This document shows, in pieces, positions 44,281 to 53,086 of a stretch of 64,000 bases of DNA. The stretch lies in NCBI GenBank assembly GCA_031549325.1, contig JAVBQA010000058.1, positions 1 to 64,000 of the forward strand, read 5' to 3'. Position numbers and translations under genes: made by a program. How positions within the stretch are numbered: the first letter of the stretch is position 1; each line of letters opens with the position of its first letter. Below the pieces are notes generated by a model. It was not told where the DNA came from and searched no databases. It saw only the letters and a list, made by a program, of their open reading frames with translations. The DNA comes from JAJDGF01 sp031549325. Its GTDB lineage: Bacteria; Bacillota; Clostridia; Christensenellales; Aristaeellaceae.

Positions 44281-45243
44281 TTACAGGCCGTAATTGTCGA
44301 TGTCCGCCTGGGTAATCGTCGCGGCGTCAAAGCCCTTTTCTTCCGAGATCACGAGTTTCTGCTCAATCGTTCCGCCATCGGCCAGCGTCTTGATCATCCC
44401 ATCAATGACGCTCGCCTGGAAGGGACTGCACTGGCCGTCGTAGTTCCAGCGGCCGGCTAGCACTTCCTCGAGGGCCCAGGTGTTGCAGTCAAACCCCATG
44501 ACGATCACGTCGCCATCCTTGCCGTGGGTGATGCCCGCTTCGTCCAGCGCGGCCGCAGCGCCCCTGGCCATGCCATCATTTTCGGCATACACGACGTTGA
44601 ACGCTTCGCCAGAGTTGATGACGGATTCCACGATCTTCTTGGCCTCGGCTTCGTCCCAGGTGGCCGTCTGCTGAACAACCATCTTCATGGCGCCGGCTTC
44701 AACCTGCTCGTTCAGCGGGCCGGTCCGGCCTATCTGCGCGTCCGAACCCATGGCTCCCTGGATGTGGATGATGTTATAGCTGTCCAGCTTCTGATCCAGC
44801 AGCCATTGCACGGCCAGCTTGCCCTGGTTTTTCATGTCGGAAACCACGGCGGCCTCATAAAGGCTCGCGTCGCAATCGATCATGCGGTCAAACAGGAACA
44901 CCTTGATGCCGGCTTCCTGGGCAGACTTCAGGACGGTGTCCCAGCCGGTGGTCTCGGCGGCGGAGATGAGCAGGTAGTCCACGCCGTCGGTGATAAACTG
45001 CTGCGCGGCATTGAGTTGCTCGTCATTCTTGAGGCTGTAGAACGTCTTGGCCGCGTAGCCGTTCTCTGCGGAAAAAACCTTTTCGAAGTCGTTCACGTTC
45101 GCTTCACGGTAGCCCGACTCGGAAGGCGGGTTGTTGACAATGCCAACCGAAATGGCGTCGGAGGAAGCAAGGGCCGAAGTTCCGCCCACGAACAGGGAGA
45201 ACACCAGCGTCAGGGCAAGCACCAAACAAACCATCTTTTTCAT
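44281..45243 (-). CDS. ytfQ: Sugar-binding protein of the CUT2 importer, YtfQ-like
   Basis: 320-residue type-I periplasmic binding protein. The signal peptide MKKMVCLVLALTLVFSLFVG ends near SALASSDA, again without a lipobox. Key phrases are SESGYREANVNDFEKVF, ISAAETTGWDTVLKSAQEAG and VFLFDRMIDCD, which match the furanose-binding YtfQ group. The ATG at 45241-45243 follows GGGAGGG. It is first in the importer operon and diverges from a kinase/lipoprotein/YesN set that carries a paralogous binding protein. The ligand is inferred to be a free furanose sugar such as galactofuranose or arabinofuranose. Confidence 0.85.
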   Translation of the reverse strand: MKKMVCLVLALTLVFSLFVGGTSALASSDAISVGIVNNPPSESGYREANVNDFEKVFSAENGYAAKTFYSLKNDEQLNAAQQFITDGVDYLLISAAETTGWDTVLKSAQEAGIKVFLFDRMIDCDASLYEAAVVSDMKNQGKLAVQWLLDQKLDSYNIIHIQGAMGSDAQIGRTGPLNEQVEAGAMKMVVQQTATWDEAEAKKIVESVINSGEAFNVVYAENDGMARGAAAALDEAGITHGKDGDVIVMGFDCNTWALEEVLAGRWNYDGQCSPFQASVIDGMIKTLADGGTIEQKLVISEEKGFDAATITQADIDNYGL

Positions 45244-45344
45244 GCGATTCCCTCCCAAAAGTCTTTTTGAGTGCGGTTCCGTCCATCGCGCATGCTGCCT
45301 CAATCCAATTGTGTTGAATTGACTTGTGTTCATTCTACTCATTC

Positions 45345-45354
45345 CAAGCGCTTG
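45345..45354. repeat. Palindrome CAAGCGCTTG upstream of ytfQ-like gene
   Basis: A perfect 10-base palindrome about 100 bases upstream of the ytfQ-like start, within TTTCAAGCGCTTGGAA. The central AAGCGCTT resembles LacI/CcpA-type operators. It lies in the 316-base region between the importer and the divergent sensor genes. Confidence 0.4.
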
Positions 45355-45523
45355 AAACATTCAATATTTTTCGGAGGTGTAGCAACTATTTCCCGGAAAG
45401 TTTGTCACTTCTCATCAACCTACAAATTCATTGGGAAAACTGATACTTTCTTTTGCTTCTCGCAGGAATCACGGGTTTTGCCCGCATTGCCGCCAGCAAA
45501 CACTCGCAGCCGCGCAATGGATG

Positions 45524-45532
45524 TGATATAAT
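45524..45532 (+). promoter_or_regulatory. Extended -10 promoter of the sensor operon
   Basis: TGATATAAT is a consensus -10 (TATAAT) with the extended TGn element, 27 bases before the kinase start. No good -35 is seen. Confidence 0.55.
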
Positions 45533-45559
45533 GAGCCATCCATTCCTTCGGAGGTCGCC

Positions 45560-47011
45560 ATGGGCAATACCAAGTCTTCTGATGCCGCGCCGCAGATCAG
45601 CATCAACCGCCAAATCAATAAGCTGCTGCTGATCGCGGCGGTTTCGATGCTGGTGATCATCGTTGCGCTGATTTCGATGCTGGTGGCCATCAGCAGGCAA
45701 TACACCAGCGCGCTGCAAAACGCGAACTCGGCGGCGGACTTCAACAAGGAATTCAAGAACACGCTGGATTTGGAAATGTATAACCATGTAATCCGGCCGC
45801 GTAGCAGCCAATCGGTGGAAGAGCTGCCGATGAAGGAGTTGGACGACGCCGTACAGGTGCTGCGCCGGCTGGAGACAACCACGACGCTGCGGGACAACCG
45901 CTGGCGGATCCGCAGCATGCTCAACATGTGCGAGAACTTGCGCAGCTACATGATCGGGATTGCCCAAGCCGACCGGTATGACGACAGGATGGAGCTTCTC
46001 GAGCGGAACATCCGGGGTGAAACCGGCCTCACCAAGCTGATCGAGACCTATATGCACGATTATGTTGACGACGAGGTTCGGGAACTCGCCCGCCTGCAAG
46101 GGGAGATCGGCACGCAGGTGACGATCGTCATTGCCTGCGCCATCGCCGGCGTGTTGTTCCTGGTGATCATCGTCCTGCTCTACTCGGTGCATTTCGCCCG
46201 GCGAATCACCGAACCGATCGCCGCCCTTGCAAAGAAGGCCGAAAAGCTGGGAGAAGGAGACTTCTCGGTGACGCCGATCGAGACGAACAGCGCCGAGCTG
46301 CAAACGCTGGACAAAGGGTTCAACGAGATGGTCGGACGCATAAACACCCTGATGGGAAAGCAGATTGAAGACCAGAAATACCTGCACCGCGCCGAGCTGG
46401 AGCTGCTGCAGGCGCAAATCAACCCCCACTTCCTCTACAACACGCTGGATTCCATCGTGGTCCTGGCCGAGAACCACCGGGATGAGGAGGTGATTCAGAT
46501 GGTGACCAGCCTTTCGGTGTTTTTCCGCAACTCCCTGAGCAAAGGCAAAGACATCATCACGCTGAGGGCGGAGCGGGCTCAGGTTGCCAGCTACCTGGAA
46601 ATTCAGCAGATTCGTTACAGCGACATTTTGAATTATGACATCCACATCCCCGACGAATTGCTGGATTGCATGGTGCCCAAACTGGTGTTGCAGCCGCTGG
46701 TCGAAAACGCGCTGTACCATGGCACCAAAAACAAGCGCGGCATTGGCAATATTTACATCACAGGCAAGGATCTTGAAGACGACATGCTGCTGCAGGTGAA
46801 AGACACTGGCGCGGGCATGGATGCGGATCAGCTCCAGGCGCTGCAGGCGGGCGTGTATGAAGACCGCCATACGGGACTTGGCCTTGTCAATGTTCACAAG
46901 CGCATCAAGCTGTATTGCGGCGACAGATACGGCCTTTCCTTTGAAAGCACGCTGGGCCAAGGTACTACCGTGTCCGTTCTCCTGCCCAAAGACATGTGGT
47001 CGGATGAATGA
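45560..47011 (+). CDS. Sensor histidine kinase, YesM/LytS type (tripartite sensor)
   Basis: 483-residue kinase with TM1 (LLIAAVSMLVIIVALISMLV, about 22-42) and a fairly small helical extracellular domain of about 145 residues. TM2 (IVIACAIAGVLFLVIIVLLY) and HAMP follow. H290 is in AQINPHFLYNTLDSIVVLAE and the ATPase domain has PLVENALYHGTKN. The ATG follows GGAGG. The next gene encodes a sugar-binding lipoprotein, so the kinase probably senses sugar through that partner rather than by itself. This is the arrangement known for XylFII-LytS in clostridia. Confidence 0.88.
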   Translation: MGNTKSSDAAPQISINRQINKLLLIAAVSMLVIIVALISMLVAISRQYTSALQNANSAADFNKEFKNTLDLEMYNHVIRPRSSQSVEELPMKELDDAVQVLRRLETTTTLRDNRWRIRSMLNMCENLRSYMIGIAQADRYDDRMELLERNIRGETGLTKLIETYMHDYVDDEVRELARLQGEIGTQVTIVIACAIAGVLFLVIIVLLYSVHFARRITEPIAALAKKAEKLGEGDFSVTPIETNSAELQTLDKGFNEMVGRINTLMGKQIEDQKYLHRAELELLQAQINPHFLYNTLDSIVVLAENHRDEEVIQMVTSLSVFFRNSLSKGKDIITLRAERAQVASYLEIQQIRYSDILNYDIHIPDELLDCMVPKLVLQPLVENALYHGTKNKRGIGNIYITGKDLEDDMLLQVKDTGAGMDADQLQALQAGVYEDRHTGLGLVNVHKRIKLYCGDRYGLSFESTLGQGTTVSVLLPKDMWSDE

Positions 47012-47025
47012 AAGGGGTGGAACGG

Positions 47026-48012
47026 ATGAAAAAGCTGCTTTTGATTGCGTTATCTGCCCTTCTGTCGCTGAGTCTTGTTGGCTGCGGCGGAAATGAGGTC
47101 GTTCTGAGCGGCGCCGATGACGACCGCTACGATGAATATATTGTCGTGGGCTTTTCCCAGGTGGGGGCGGAGAGCGACTGGCGCGCCGCCAACACCGAGA
47201 GCATGCAGGCCGCACTGGCGGAAGCCAATGGCTATAAGCTGATTTTTGACGACGCGCAGCAAAAGCAGGAGCGACAAATCACGGCAATCCGCAACTTCAT
47301 TCATCAGGAAGTGGACTACATCGTGCTGGCCCCCACCACCGAGACCGGTTGGGACACTGTGCTCGGGGAGGCAAAAGCCGTGGGCATACCGGTCATCATT
47401 GTGGATCGGATGATCGAGGTGTCCGATGAGAGCCTGTTCACCTGCTGGGTTGGCTCCGACTTTCACAAAGAAGGCCGCATGGCCGCCACCTGGATGGCGG
47501 CGCGGTTTGGAAAGGAACCCCTCCGCATTGTCCATTTGCAGGGCAACATCGGATCGTCCGCCCAAATCGGCCGCACCGAGGGCTTGGACGCGGGGGTCCG
47601 CGCCAACGGCAACTGGACACTGGCGGCGCGCGAGAGTGGCGAGTTCACCCAGGCAAAGGGCCAGGAGCTGATGGAAGAATTCATGGCCCGGCCTGTTGAT
47701 TTCAATGTGGTGTATGCCGAGAACGACAACATGGCTTATGGCGCCATCGACGCCCTGAAGGCCGCCGGGCTAAAACCCGGTCTAGACGTGTCGATCATTT
47801 CATTCGACGCCAACCGCGCGGCCCTCGGCATGACGCTGGCGGGCGAGATCAACTACAATGTGGAATGCAACCCGTTGCATGGGCCCCGTGTGCAGGCCAT
47901 CATTGAGCAGCTTGAGGCTGGCGAGACCCCGCAGAAATTCACCTATGTAGAGGAGACCGCCTTCGATTGCCGAACCATCACCCAGGAGATCATTGACAGC
48001 CGGGAATACTGA
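47026..48012 (+). CDS. YtfQ-like sugar-binding lipoprotein, probable sensor subunit
   Basis: 328-residue type-I binding protein with a true lipobox (SLSLVGCGGN, Cys20), the only one among the window's binding proteins. The mature N-terminus VGFSQVGAESDWRAANTESM is very close to the YtfQ furanose-binding motif. Further matches are QQKQERQITAIRNFI, APTTETGWDTVLGEAK and VVYAENDNMAYGAIDA. The start is the ATG at 47026 behind GGGGTGG. It lies between a kinase and its YesN regulator and not in the transporter operon, so its role is most likely to present a furanose to the kinase. Transport duty cannot be excluded. Confidence 0.82.
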   Translation: MKKLLLIALSALLSLSLVGCGGNEVVLSGADDDRYDEYIVVGFSQVGAESDWRAANTESMQAALAEANGYKLIFDDAQQKQERQITAIRNFIHQEVDYIVLAPTTETGWDTVLGEAKAVGIPVIIVDRMIEVSDESLFTCWVGSDFHKEGRMAATWMAARFGKEPLRIVHLQGNIGSSAQIGRTEGLDAGVRANGNWTLAARESGEFTQAKGQELMEEFMARPVDFNVVYAENDNMAYGAIDALKAAGLKPGLDVSIISFDANRAALGMTLAGEINYNVECNPLHGPRVQAIIEQLEAGETPQKFTYVEETAFDCRTITQEIIDSREY

Positions 48013-48047
48013 CGGACACTCCCACGAAAGGAGCAGAGGAACACGTC

Positions 48048-49631
48048 ATGTATCAGATCTTTGTTGTAGAAGACGAGCTTTTGATTCGCCAGAACATTCG
48101 GAATATGATCGAGAATATGTCAGGCCCTTATGCGTTCTGCGGGGAAGCGTCAGATGGCGAAATGGCTCTTTCCATGATGCAGGACCTCATGCCGGATATC
48201 CTGCTCACCGACATCAAGATGCCCTTTCTGGATGGGTTCGAGCTGATTCGGCATGTGAAAGCCATGATGCCCTGGCTCAAGATCATCATCATCAGCGGCT
48301 ATGGCGAATTTGAATCGGCCCAGAGAGCCATTGCCCTGGGCGTCGACCTGTATTTGCTCAAGCCGATACGGTCCGCCGATCTGGCGGAAGCCATTGAAAA
48401 GATCGCCGCGCAGCTGGAATGCGAGAAAGCCAAAAACGAGCTGCCGCCCGGGTATGACAAAGATGAGCTGCACAGCGCGCTGCATCAGCATTTTATGCAG
48501 CAATTGCTCTATGGCGGTGCGGACACGAGCCTTCTCCTTGAACGGGCGCGAGCGCTGGCATTGGACTTGGTGCACCCGCTTTACCAGATTGTCCTGTTCC
48601 ATTTCGATGGCGAAGACGCCGGCCGCAGGGCGCTGCAAGCCACCTTCGCCACGATCCTGAACGACAAAAGGGTAGCTCTTCATTACTTCAACGACTCAGA
48701 CCAGCTGACCCAGCTTCTGTACGCCCCGAACAGGGAGGCGCTGAGCGAAGAAGCATACCGATTCGTCAACATCGTTCGCCACGAACTGAAGGGCCTTGGC
48801 TTTGTCGTCACAACCATTGTCGGCAGTGTCGTGGAACGCGTCAGCGCCATAAAAGACGCATATGAGACAGCCGACGCCATGCTGAAAAAGGTGCGCAGCG
48901 TTTCGGCCGGGCAGATCATTGACGTGAACGATACAGCCCAGATCGCCGCGGACATCGTGAGCTTCAGCAGCCCGTTCGGCGAGGATTTCCAGCAGGAACT
49001 GCTGCATGCCTCGGCGGCGGATGTGCCTGCGCTTTTGGATGGCTATTTGAATGGCCCAAACGGCGACCAGTTCAACAGCATGTTGTTTCGCTATTACACC
49101 CTGGTCGATATCCTGAAGATTGCCGTTCGCATCGTATCGGCAGCGGAACCCGCCGCAGATCCCAAGGACATCGCCGCCCGGTTCAGCCATGAGCACGATA
49201 TCTTTGCCGCGTCCAGCCGGCGGGATGATTTCAAAAAGCTGGCGTTGGAGCTTTTGCAGGAAGCAGTAAGGATGAAGCGGGAAAACCTCGGCTTCCTCCG
49301 GCACAGCCACGTCGTCAGCCGCGCCGAGGAGTATGTGGCCAAGCAATACTGTGACCCCAACATATCCCTGATCAGCGTGGCGAGGCACGTTGGAATGAGT
49401 TCCGCGCATTTCAGCACGATATTCTCGCAGACGTTGGGAAAAACCTTTATCAGCCACCTGACCTCCATGCGCGTAGAGAGAGCAAAGGATCTGCTCGTGC
49501 ATACCGACATGAAGCTGTCCTCGATCGCCATGGAAATCGGGTACAATGAACCCAATTACTTCAGCCATGTTTTCAAAAAGGCCGAAGGAATCACGCCAAA
49601 AGAGTACCGCTCCAGATTCTCGCGGCACTAG
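48048..49631 (+). CDS. Response regulator, YesN type (tripartite sensor)
   Basis: 527-residue activator. The receiver begins MYQIFVVEDELLIRQNIRNM, with D55 in LLTDIKMPFLDGFE. The C-terminal AraC domain reads LISVARHVGMSSAHFSTIFS and IAMEIGYNEPNYFSHVFKKA. A GAGG site precedes the ATG. Third gene of the kinase-lipoprotein-regulator operon; the expected target is the divergent YtfQ-type importer. Confidence 0.9.
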   Translation: MYQIFVVEDELLIRQNIRNMIENMSGPYAFCGEASDGEMALSMMQDLMPDILLTDIKMPFLDGFELIRHVKAMMPWLKIIIISGYGEFESAQRAIALGVDLYLLKPIRSADLAEAIEKIAAQLECEKAKNELPPGYDKDELHSALHQHFMQQLLYGGADTSLLLERARALALDLVHPLYQIVLFHFDGEDAGRRALQATFATILNDKRVALHYFNDSDQLTQLLYAPNREALSEEAYRFVNIVRHELKGLGFVVTTIVGSVVERVSAIKDAYETADAMLKKVRSVSAGQIIDVNDTAQIAADIVSFSSPFGEDFQQELLHASAADVPALLDGYLNGPNGDQFNSMLFRYYTLVDILKIAVRIVSAAEPAADPKDIAARFSHEHDIFAASSRRDDFKKLALELLQEAVRMKRENLGFLRHSHVVSRAEEYVAKQYCDPNISLISVARHVGMSSAHFSTIFSQTLGKTFISHLTSMRVERAKDLLVHTDMKLSSIAMEIGYNEPNYFSHVFKKAEGITPKEYRSRFSRH

Positions 49632-49687
49632 GTTTGAGATCATTCGACCTGTGCGCAGCACTTCACCCACATTGCCAGTCCGTTCAC

Positions 49688-51847
49688 CTATTGCGGCAGC
49701 TCAGGTGCTTTGCCGCATTGGGCGCGATACTGTGCCGCCGTCATCTGATGGCGCTTGCGGAACGCACGCGTGAAGGTGTTGACATGCCCGAAGCCGACCT
49801 CCTGCGCGATGTCAGCCAGCCGCTTGTCGCCATCCAGCACCAATCGCTCGGCCGCATCCAGCCGCAGTTTGGTCAAATACTCCAAGAATCCCATGCCCAT
49901 CTCGTCCTTGAGCAGTGTGCTGATGTAGTTGCTTGTATAGCCAAACACATCCGCAAGCATTGCCAGTGACAGATTCGGGTCGTGGTAGTTCTTCTTCAGA
50001 TAAGCCGTGATGCGCCGCCCCGGCAACCGCGCCGAAGCGCCAACCGGCTGCAAACCCACCAGCGAGTCCAGCGCACTTTCCGGCGCCGCGTCCCCTCGAA
50101 GGCCGATCAGCGCGCTTTGGATGCGATCATCCGGGCTGGCTTGCGTCAAAAGCACATTGGCCAGATACGCCAGCGGGTAATCCCCTTGCTCGATCGCACC
50201 CGCATACAATCCTCGCAACGCATCCGGCGAGTTCAGCGGCGCGCCGCCCATTCGGCGCAGCACCTCGTTAGGCCGCATCCGAAGCATGTCATCGGCGGGC
50301 ACCACGCCCGATCGCTCAATCATCAAAGCGCGATGCAGCGCCCGGCGCGCACAAACCTTGGCTTCGTGCAAGGCGTATACGCCGACAACCTCCGCGCTGA
50401 TCACAAGCAGCGCGGCGTCGCCCAGCGCACCGGCAAGCGCGCGCAGCATCGGCTCCCAGTCCGCGAGCGGTCGCGAACCCTGCGCGCACAACAGCATCGC
50501 GACGCGGTCATGTTCCTGCGCCAGCACGATGGTGTCCACGGCGTCCGGGTGTGTGTCGACAATGCGTTCGCACGCACTCATGCACTCGGCAAAGGCGCGC
50601 CCTGCGGACAGCTTGTCAAGCAGCACCACTCGGAAATGTCCCGTCGCGCCGCTAAGCCCCAGTTTGTCCAGCATGTCTTTATCAACCGCGATATCATCCA
50701 GCAGCTTGATGAGCACATCCTGACGGATCACGTCCTCCATGCCCGCCACAAACCCCTGCATGCGCTCGTTTTCCCGCCAGGCCAGATCGACCACGCCGCG
50801 AATGTGAGACAGATCGGTCTCCCTCCGCCGGACCGGATGATAGCTGGCGCCGCGCACCGCCATCACAGCCAGCAATTCGCGGATCGGGTTGTACAGCCGG
50901 CGAAGAATCAGCCCGGCGATCAGGATCATGGCCAGTGCGGTCAAAAGGCCCGCGAGCAGCGTCACAAGCCGAATGGAATAAATTCCCGCATAGATGCCCC
51001 GCTGGGGGATCATGGTCAGCACTTGCATGTTCTCGCCCGCGCTGACCGCCACAAAGTAAAGCTCGCCGAACAAGGTCGTCTCCATCCATCGTGAATCGCC
51101 GGGCTGTAGCCCGAAATCTGATAGCAGCGCAGATACGTCTGCGGCACGCGCCTCTACATCCGAGCCCGCGCCAACCAAAATCTCGCTCTTTCCGTCGAGG
51201 ATGAACTGCGCCGCGCCGCGCTCTGGCGTAAGCATGTCCTCCAGGTGCCGAACGGGTACCTCAACGAGCACGCCGCCAAATGGATAGGCGCTGTAGTAGG
51301 GCAGACTCTTCCCAAACACCAGCACGTCACCGGCGTCGCCCTTCTTGACGTGGCGGGTGAATGGCTTGGCGGCGGCGAGCCCCTGAATGACGGCCGATCG
51401 GTCGGCTTGCTGGTACCGCTCAAAGAACGCGGCAGACGTGTAGCGCCCGCCATCGGTGATCACCGTGCTCGATCGGTGAAAGTACACGCCGATCAGGGTC
51501 GCCTGCGGATTGCCCATCTGCAAGCTGGAGACCGCCTGCATGATTTGGCGCAGCCGCAAGATGTCGCTGACGGTGTCGGAGGTGGACTGGGTAAGCTGGT
51601 CGAGAACCGGCTTGTTGCCGCCCAGCGCCTGCGCGATCGCCTGGAAGCGGAGGACGGACACATCGATGCGGCTGAGCAGGTTGGCGTCCCGGAGCATCGT
51701 GGCCTCGCGGGCTTGCGCCTCCAGCGAGCGCGCGGAAGTGCCAAAAGAGACCCATCCCACCAGAAACACAGAACAAAACACAACCGCGACGATCAGTGAC
51801 ATCATCATAACAAACGAGCTATAACCTGCCCGGTCTGCCTTCCGCAT
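49688..51847 (-). CDS. Membrane-anchored AraC-family regulator
   Basis: 719 residues combining sensing and DNA binding in one chain. TM1 (VMMMSLIVAVVFCSVFLVGW) is at the N-terminus and about 250 extracellular residues of Cache-like sensor follow. TM2 (LVTLLAGLLTALAMILIAGL) lies near 290-312, then a long cytoplasmic linker. The C-terminal AraC pair reads SLAMLADVFGYTSNYISTLL and IAQEVGFGHVNTFTRAFRKR. There is no kinase or receiver domain, so it binds DNA from the membrane, as in the YtdP-like group. The ATG follows GGAGGGGGAG. It is downstream of GH105 and the LplA-type importer, which it probably controls. Confidence 0.85.
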   Translation of the reverse strand: MRKADRAGYSSFVMMMSLIVAVVFCSVFLVGWVSFGTSARSLEAQAREATMLRDANLLSRIDVSVLRFQAIAQALGGNKPVLDQLTQSTSDTVSDILRLRQIMQAVSSLQMGNPQATLIGVYFHRSSTVITDGGRYTSAAFFERYQQADRSAVIQGLAAAKPFTRHVKKGDAGDVLVFGKSLPYYSAYPFGGVLVEVPVRHLEDMLTPERGAAQFILDGKSEILVGAGSDVEARAADVSALLSDFGLQPGDSRWMETTLFGELYFVAVSAGENMQVLTMIPQRGIYAGIYSIRLVTLLAGLLTALAMILIAGLILRRLYNPIRELLAVMAVRGASYHPVRRRETDLSHIRGVVDLAWRENERMQGFVAGMEDVIRQDVLIKLLDDIAVDKDMLDKLGLSGATGHFRVVLLDKLSAGRAFAECMSACERIVDTHPDAVDTIVLAQEHDRVAMLLCAQGSRPLADWEPMLRALAGALGDAALLVISAEVVGVYALHEAKVCARRALHRALMIERSGVVPADDMLRMRPNEVLRRMGGAPLNSPDALRGLYAGAIEQGDYPLAYLANVLLTQASPDDRIQSALIGLRGDAAPESALDSLVGLQPVGASARLPGRRITAYLKKNYHDPNLSLAMLADVFGYTSNYISTLLKDEMGMGFLEYLTKLRLDAAERLVLDGDKRLADIAQEVGFGHVNTFTRAFRKRHQMTAAQYRAQCGKAPELPQ

Positions 51848-51963
51848 GTCACACTCCCCCTCCGCGCGCGTTCATCCAGACGCAGAAAACTATTCGCTGC
51901 CGCATGCGCGTTTTCCTGCACACTGGCCGTCCGGATGAGCTGTCACCGAAGGCTTGTATGACC

Positions 51964-52992
51964 TCACGCTTGGACGCCCAGCGACAGCAGCGCGAGCGCC
52001 AATCCCTGCCCCCAGCCCTGCATCCACTGGCGCGAAATGCCCCTGTAGCCCGCCAGGTCATTCATCACGGCGGTACCCCCCGACACGTTGAGCAGCTGCC
52101 CATCGGCGCTGATGTTTGCGAGCACGCCCGAAAACGCGCGGTTCGCGTGCTTTGTGTGCAGCGGGTTCTCATTGAGCAGCATCGCGGCCGCGATGCCGGC
52201 GCTGGCGCTGAGCTCCTCGTAGCTTTCCGGGTCATCGAGCACTGTGCGCCAGAGCCCGGCCTCAGTTTGCAACGACTTGAGCGCCGCCAGCTGATCGCGC
52301 AATGAGCAAATCACATCCATGAACTCCGGATACAGATACGGCTTGGGCAGAACGTGCGCCACCTGTGACATGGTGTAAGCCGCCCATGCGTTTGCGCGCC
52401 CCCAATGATAACCTGACATGTGATCCCCGCGCAGGTTGTCGTACCCATGATACCACAGCCCAGATTTGGGCTCCTGCAAATACCGGATATGCCAATCGTA
52501 TTGGTGGAGCGCGTCGCGAATCAGCGCCTCGTCTCCCAGCTTTACGCCGGCGCGCAGCATGAAGTAGGCCGCCATAAACAGCGTGTCCGACCATGCCTGC
52601 TCTGGGAAGTCGTTGTTGACGGACACCGTGTGCTGCAGCACGCCATCGGCAAAGCGCAGCGCGCGGTGCTGCAAATAGTCTAGTTTGGACAGCACGACAT
52701 CCATATAGCGCTGGTCGCCGGTCGCCTCGTGCAGTGTCAGCAGGCAGTGGCCCATCGCGCACGTGTTGACCGTCCAGTTCGGCAAGCCCAGCTCGATCAG
52801 CTCGTCCACGCGCGCTTTCAGCAGGCGCAGGAACTCCTCATTGCCTGTGCGCTCGTAGGCGCGCGCAACCCCATAATAGGCCACGCCGCATGGCCAATCC
52901 CACGTCAAATCCATGTCCATCGTTTTTCGCACCACGGCATCCATCAACGGCAGCAATCCGTCCGTCTCCAGTTGCAGCTTAATCACACGCAT
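51964..52992 (-). CDS. Unsaturated rhamnogalacturonyl hydrolase, GH105
   Basis: 342-residue (alpha/alpha)6 enzyme removing the 4,5-unsaturated galacturonyl residue left by pectate or rhamnogalacturonan lyases. The blocks LTWDWPCGVAYYGVARAYER, QAWSDTLFMAAYFMLRAG (candidate catalytic D136) and GYHWGRANAWAAY are typical. No signal peptide, so it acts on imported disaccharides. The ATG abuts the GGGGGG ribosome site; a GTG two codons later (52986) has better spacing. It follows the binding protein of an LplABC-type importer, the same pairing as in known rhamnogalacturonan loci. Confidence 0.87.
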   Translation of the reverse strand: MRVIKLQLETDGLLPLMDAVVRKTMDMDLTWDWPCGVAYYGVARAYERTGNEEFLRLLKARVDELIELGLPNWTVNTCAMGHCLLTLHEATGDQRYMDVVLSKLDYLQHRALRFADGVLQHTVSVNNDFPEQAWSDTLFMAAYFMLRAGVKLGDEALIRDALHQYDWHIRYLQEPKSGLWYHGYDNLRGDHMSGYHWGRANAWAAYTMSQVAHVLPKPYLYPEFMDVICSLRDQLAALKSLQTEAGLWRTVLDDPESYEELSASAGIAAAMLLNENPLHTKHANRAFSGVLANISADGQLLNVSGGTAVMNDLAGYRGISRQWMQGWGQGLALALLSLGVQA

Positions 52993-53030
52993 CCCCCCAT
53001 GTCTCGATAGGTTTCTCGCCGGCTGAAATC

Positions 53031-53058
53031 GGAACCGGCGACATACGCCGCCGGTCCC
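53031..53058 (-). promoter_or_regulatory. Intercistronic hairpin after binding-protein gene
   Basis: GGGACCGGCGGC and GTCGCCGGTTCC form a 12-pair stem (two G-U) with a 4-base loop, 28 bases after the binding-protein stop and before GH105. No U-tract. Confidence 0.55.
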
Positions 53059-53086
53059 GTCTTGATGCTTAGCACCCTGAGCTGGT

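Noticed and set aside
45428..47215. 595-codon open frame on the minus strand opposite the tripartite-sensor kinase
   Set aside because: Shadow frame; the plus-strand kinase has clear catalytic motifs and a ribosome site.
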